A stretch of DNA of 5,356 bases from Bacteroidota bacterium (GTDB lineage: Bacteria; Bacteroidota; Bacteroidia; B-17B0; Aurantibacillaceae), in contig CANFQR010000128.1 in NCBI GenBank assembly GCA_947449125.1, positions 1 to 5,356 of the forward strand, read 5' to 3'. The notes under the pieces were generated by a model, which worked only from the letters and a program-made list of their open reading frames with translations, did not search any database and was not told where the DNA came from. Shown in pieces: positions 4,961 to 5,356 of this stretch (position 1 is the first letter of the stretch; each line of letters opens with the position of its first letter). Position numbers and translations under genes: made by a program.

Positions 4961-5059
4961 ATGTGGAGTCCAGAAACCATACAAAAAACGGCCTTCCATA
5001 TCTGGTTAAATATGGGGCGGAAACCGAAAAGCCTTATGAGTAGGTGTTTTTTATATTGA
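4961..5059 (+). CDS. Possible 32-aa leader ORF or gene fragment
   Basis: Inside the leader of the next gene, an ATG at 4961 opens a 32-codon frame ending in TGA at 5057-5059, four bases before the ATG at 5064. It encodes a peptide starting MWSPETIQKTAFHIWLNMGR, then KPKSLMSRCFLY. The DNA is visibly richer in G and C than its surroundings. It has two Trp and no low-complexity Lys/Asn runs, so it does not look like random AT-rich translation. WSPETI...WL..GR loosely recalls the start of HTH domains in phage or transposase-type proteins, so it may be a relict; equally it could be a short peptide translationally coupled to the next gene. No in-frame extension upstream (stop at 4955-4957). Confidence 0.25.
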   Translation: MWSPETIQKTAFHIWLNMGRKPKSLMSRCFLY

Positions 5060-5063
5060 AAAA

Positions 5064-5356
5064 ATGAAAAGTTTAATTAAAGCGTTTTTTTGTGTTTCAT
5101 TAATATTTTTTAATTGCTCACACATATTGGCGCAAAACAAAAAAGAAGTGTTAAATAATCAAACCATTATTAAGCTTGTTAAATCAAAGGTTGGAGATGA
5201 TTTAATTATTAATAAAATAAAAAATTCTTCTTGTGATTTCAATATTGGAACAGATGCATTAATTACTCTCAAAGAAAATAATGTGCCTGAAAAAGTTATT
5301 AATATAATGGTTGAAAAACAAACAATTACTGATTCTGAAACAGCAAAAGGGAAAGC
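5064..5356 (+). CDS. Secreted protein of unknown function, C-terminus cut by window edge
   Basis: From the ATG at 5064 the frame is open for 97 codons to the right edge. Residues 1-23 are a signal peptide (MKSLIKAFF, hydrophobic core, ending ILA, then Q), cleaved by signal peptidase I rather than lipidated; Cys18 lacks a proper lipobox. Residues about 29-85 form a helical segment with the pattern LNNQTIIKLVKSKVGDDLII, then NKIKNSS...F..GTDALITLK and VPEKVINIMVEK. From memory this segment is common in exported Bacteroidota proteins of unknown role. What follows it is outside the window. It is driven by the promoter at 4899-4930 with a long leader containing the mini-ORF at 4961-5059. Divergent from the XRE-like gene, it may be under that protein's control. 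Confidence 0.8.
   Translation, partial: MKSLIKAFFCVSLIFFNCSHILAQNKKEVLNNQTIIKLVKSKVGDDLIINKIKNSSCDFNIGTDALITLKENNVPEKVINIMVEKQTITDSETAKGK

Noticed and set aside
4961..5040. tRNA or known riboswitch in the GC-richer leader
   Set aside because: The hairpins are short and do not form a cloverleaf, and I recognise no conserved riboswitch core.
1..5356. Insertion sequence or integrase-type mobile element
   Set aside because: No transposase or integrase gene and no terminal inverted repeats with target duplications were seen; the only hint is the weak HTH-like fragment at 4961-5059.

Overview
The window comes from an AT-rich member of the Bacteroidota. The evidence is the low GC content, starts without a Shine-Dalgarno sequence, two good matches to the Bacteroidota -7 promoter element TAnnTTTG, secreted proteins whose signal peptides end in ...SQ or ...AQ, and gene families typical of that phylum (CUB-containing secreted protein, small Cys-rich lipoproteins). 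I cannot name the genus.

Layout. Positions 1-1088 hold two minus-strand genes 16 bp apart: a small exported protein of unknown function, then a secreted CUB-domain protein that runs off the left edge. Positions 1202-1570 (minus) encode a small XRE-like helix-turn-helix protein. An AT-rich stretch (1571-2084) follows, with clustered TGTAT/ATACA half-sites, a doubtful 80-aa ORF and a palindrome just before the next gene. Positions 2085-3758 (+) encode the centrepiece: a 557-aa protein with 16 uninterrupted 12-residue repeats joined to a two-helix potassium-channel pore with a TIGYGD filter. Behind it lie two tandem paralogous Cys-rich lipoproteins (3822-4055 and 4078-4335), with their own promoter and a strong, probably bidirectional terminator (4351-4383). 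A second XRE-like protein, paralogous to the first, lies convergent at 4437-4841 (minus). From the opposite side of its control region a good promoter (4899-4930) reads rightward through a 32-codon mini-ORF into a secreted protein cut by the right edge (5064-5356).

How it may work together (inference). The two related DNA-binding proteins bracket the plus-strand channel and lipoprotein genes. Their upstream regions share the 10-mer CATATTGTAT at exactly the same distance from each start codon, plus TGTAT/ATACA half-sites. That suggests auto- or cross-regulation, and at 4903-4926 possible control of the divergent promoter. The channel would sit in the inner membrane with its repeat domain in the cytoplasm. 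The lipoproteins and flanking exported proteins belong to the envelope. No mobile element, CRISPR array, tRNA or rRNA was seen.
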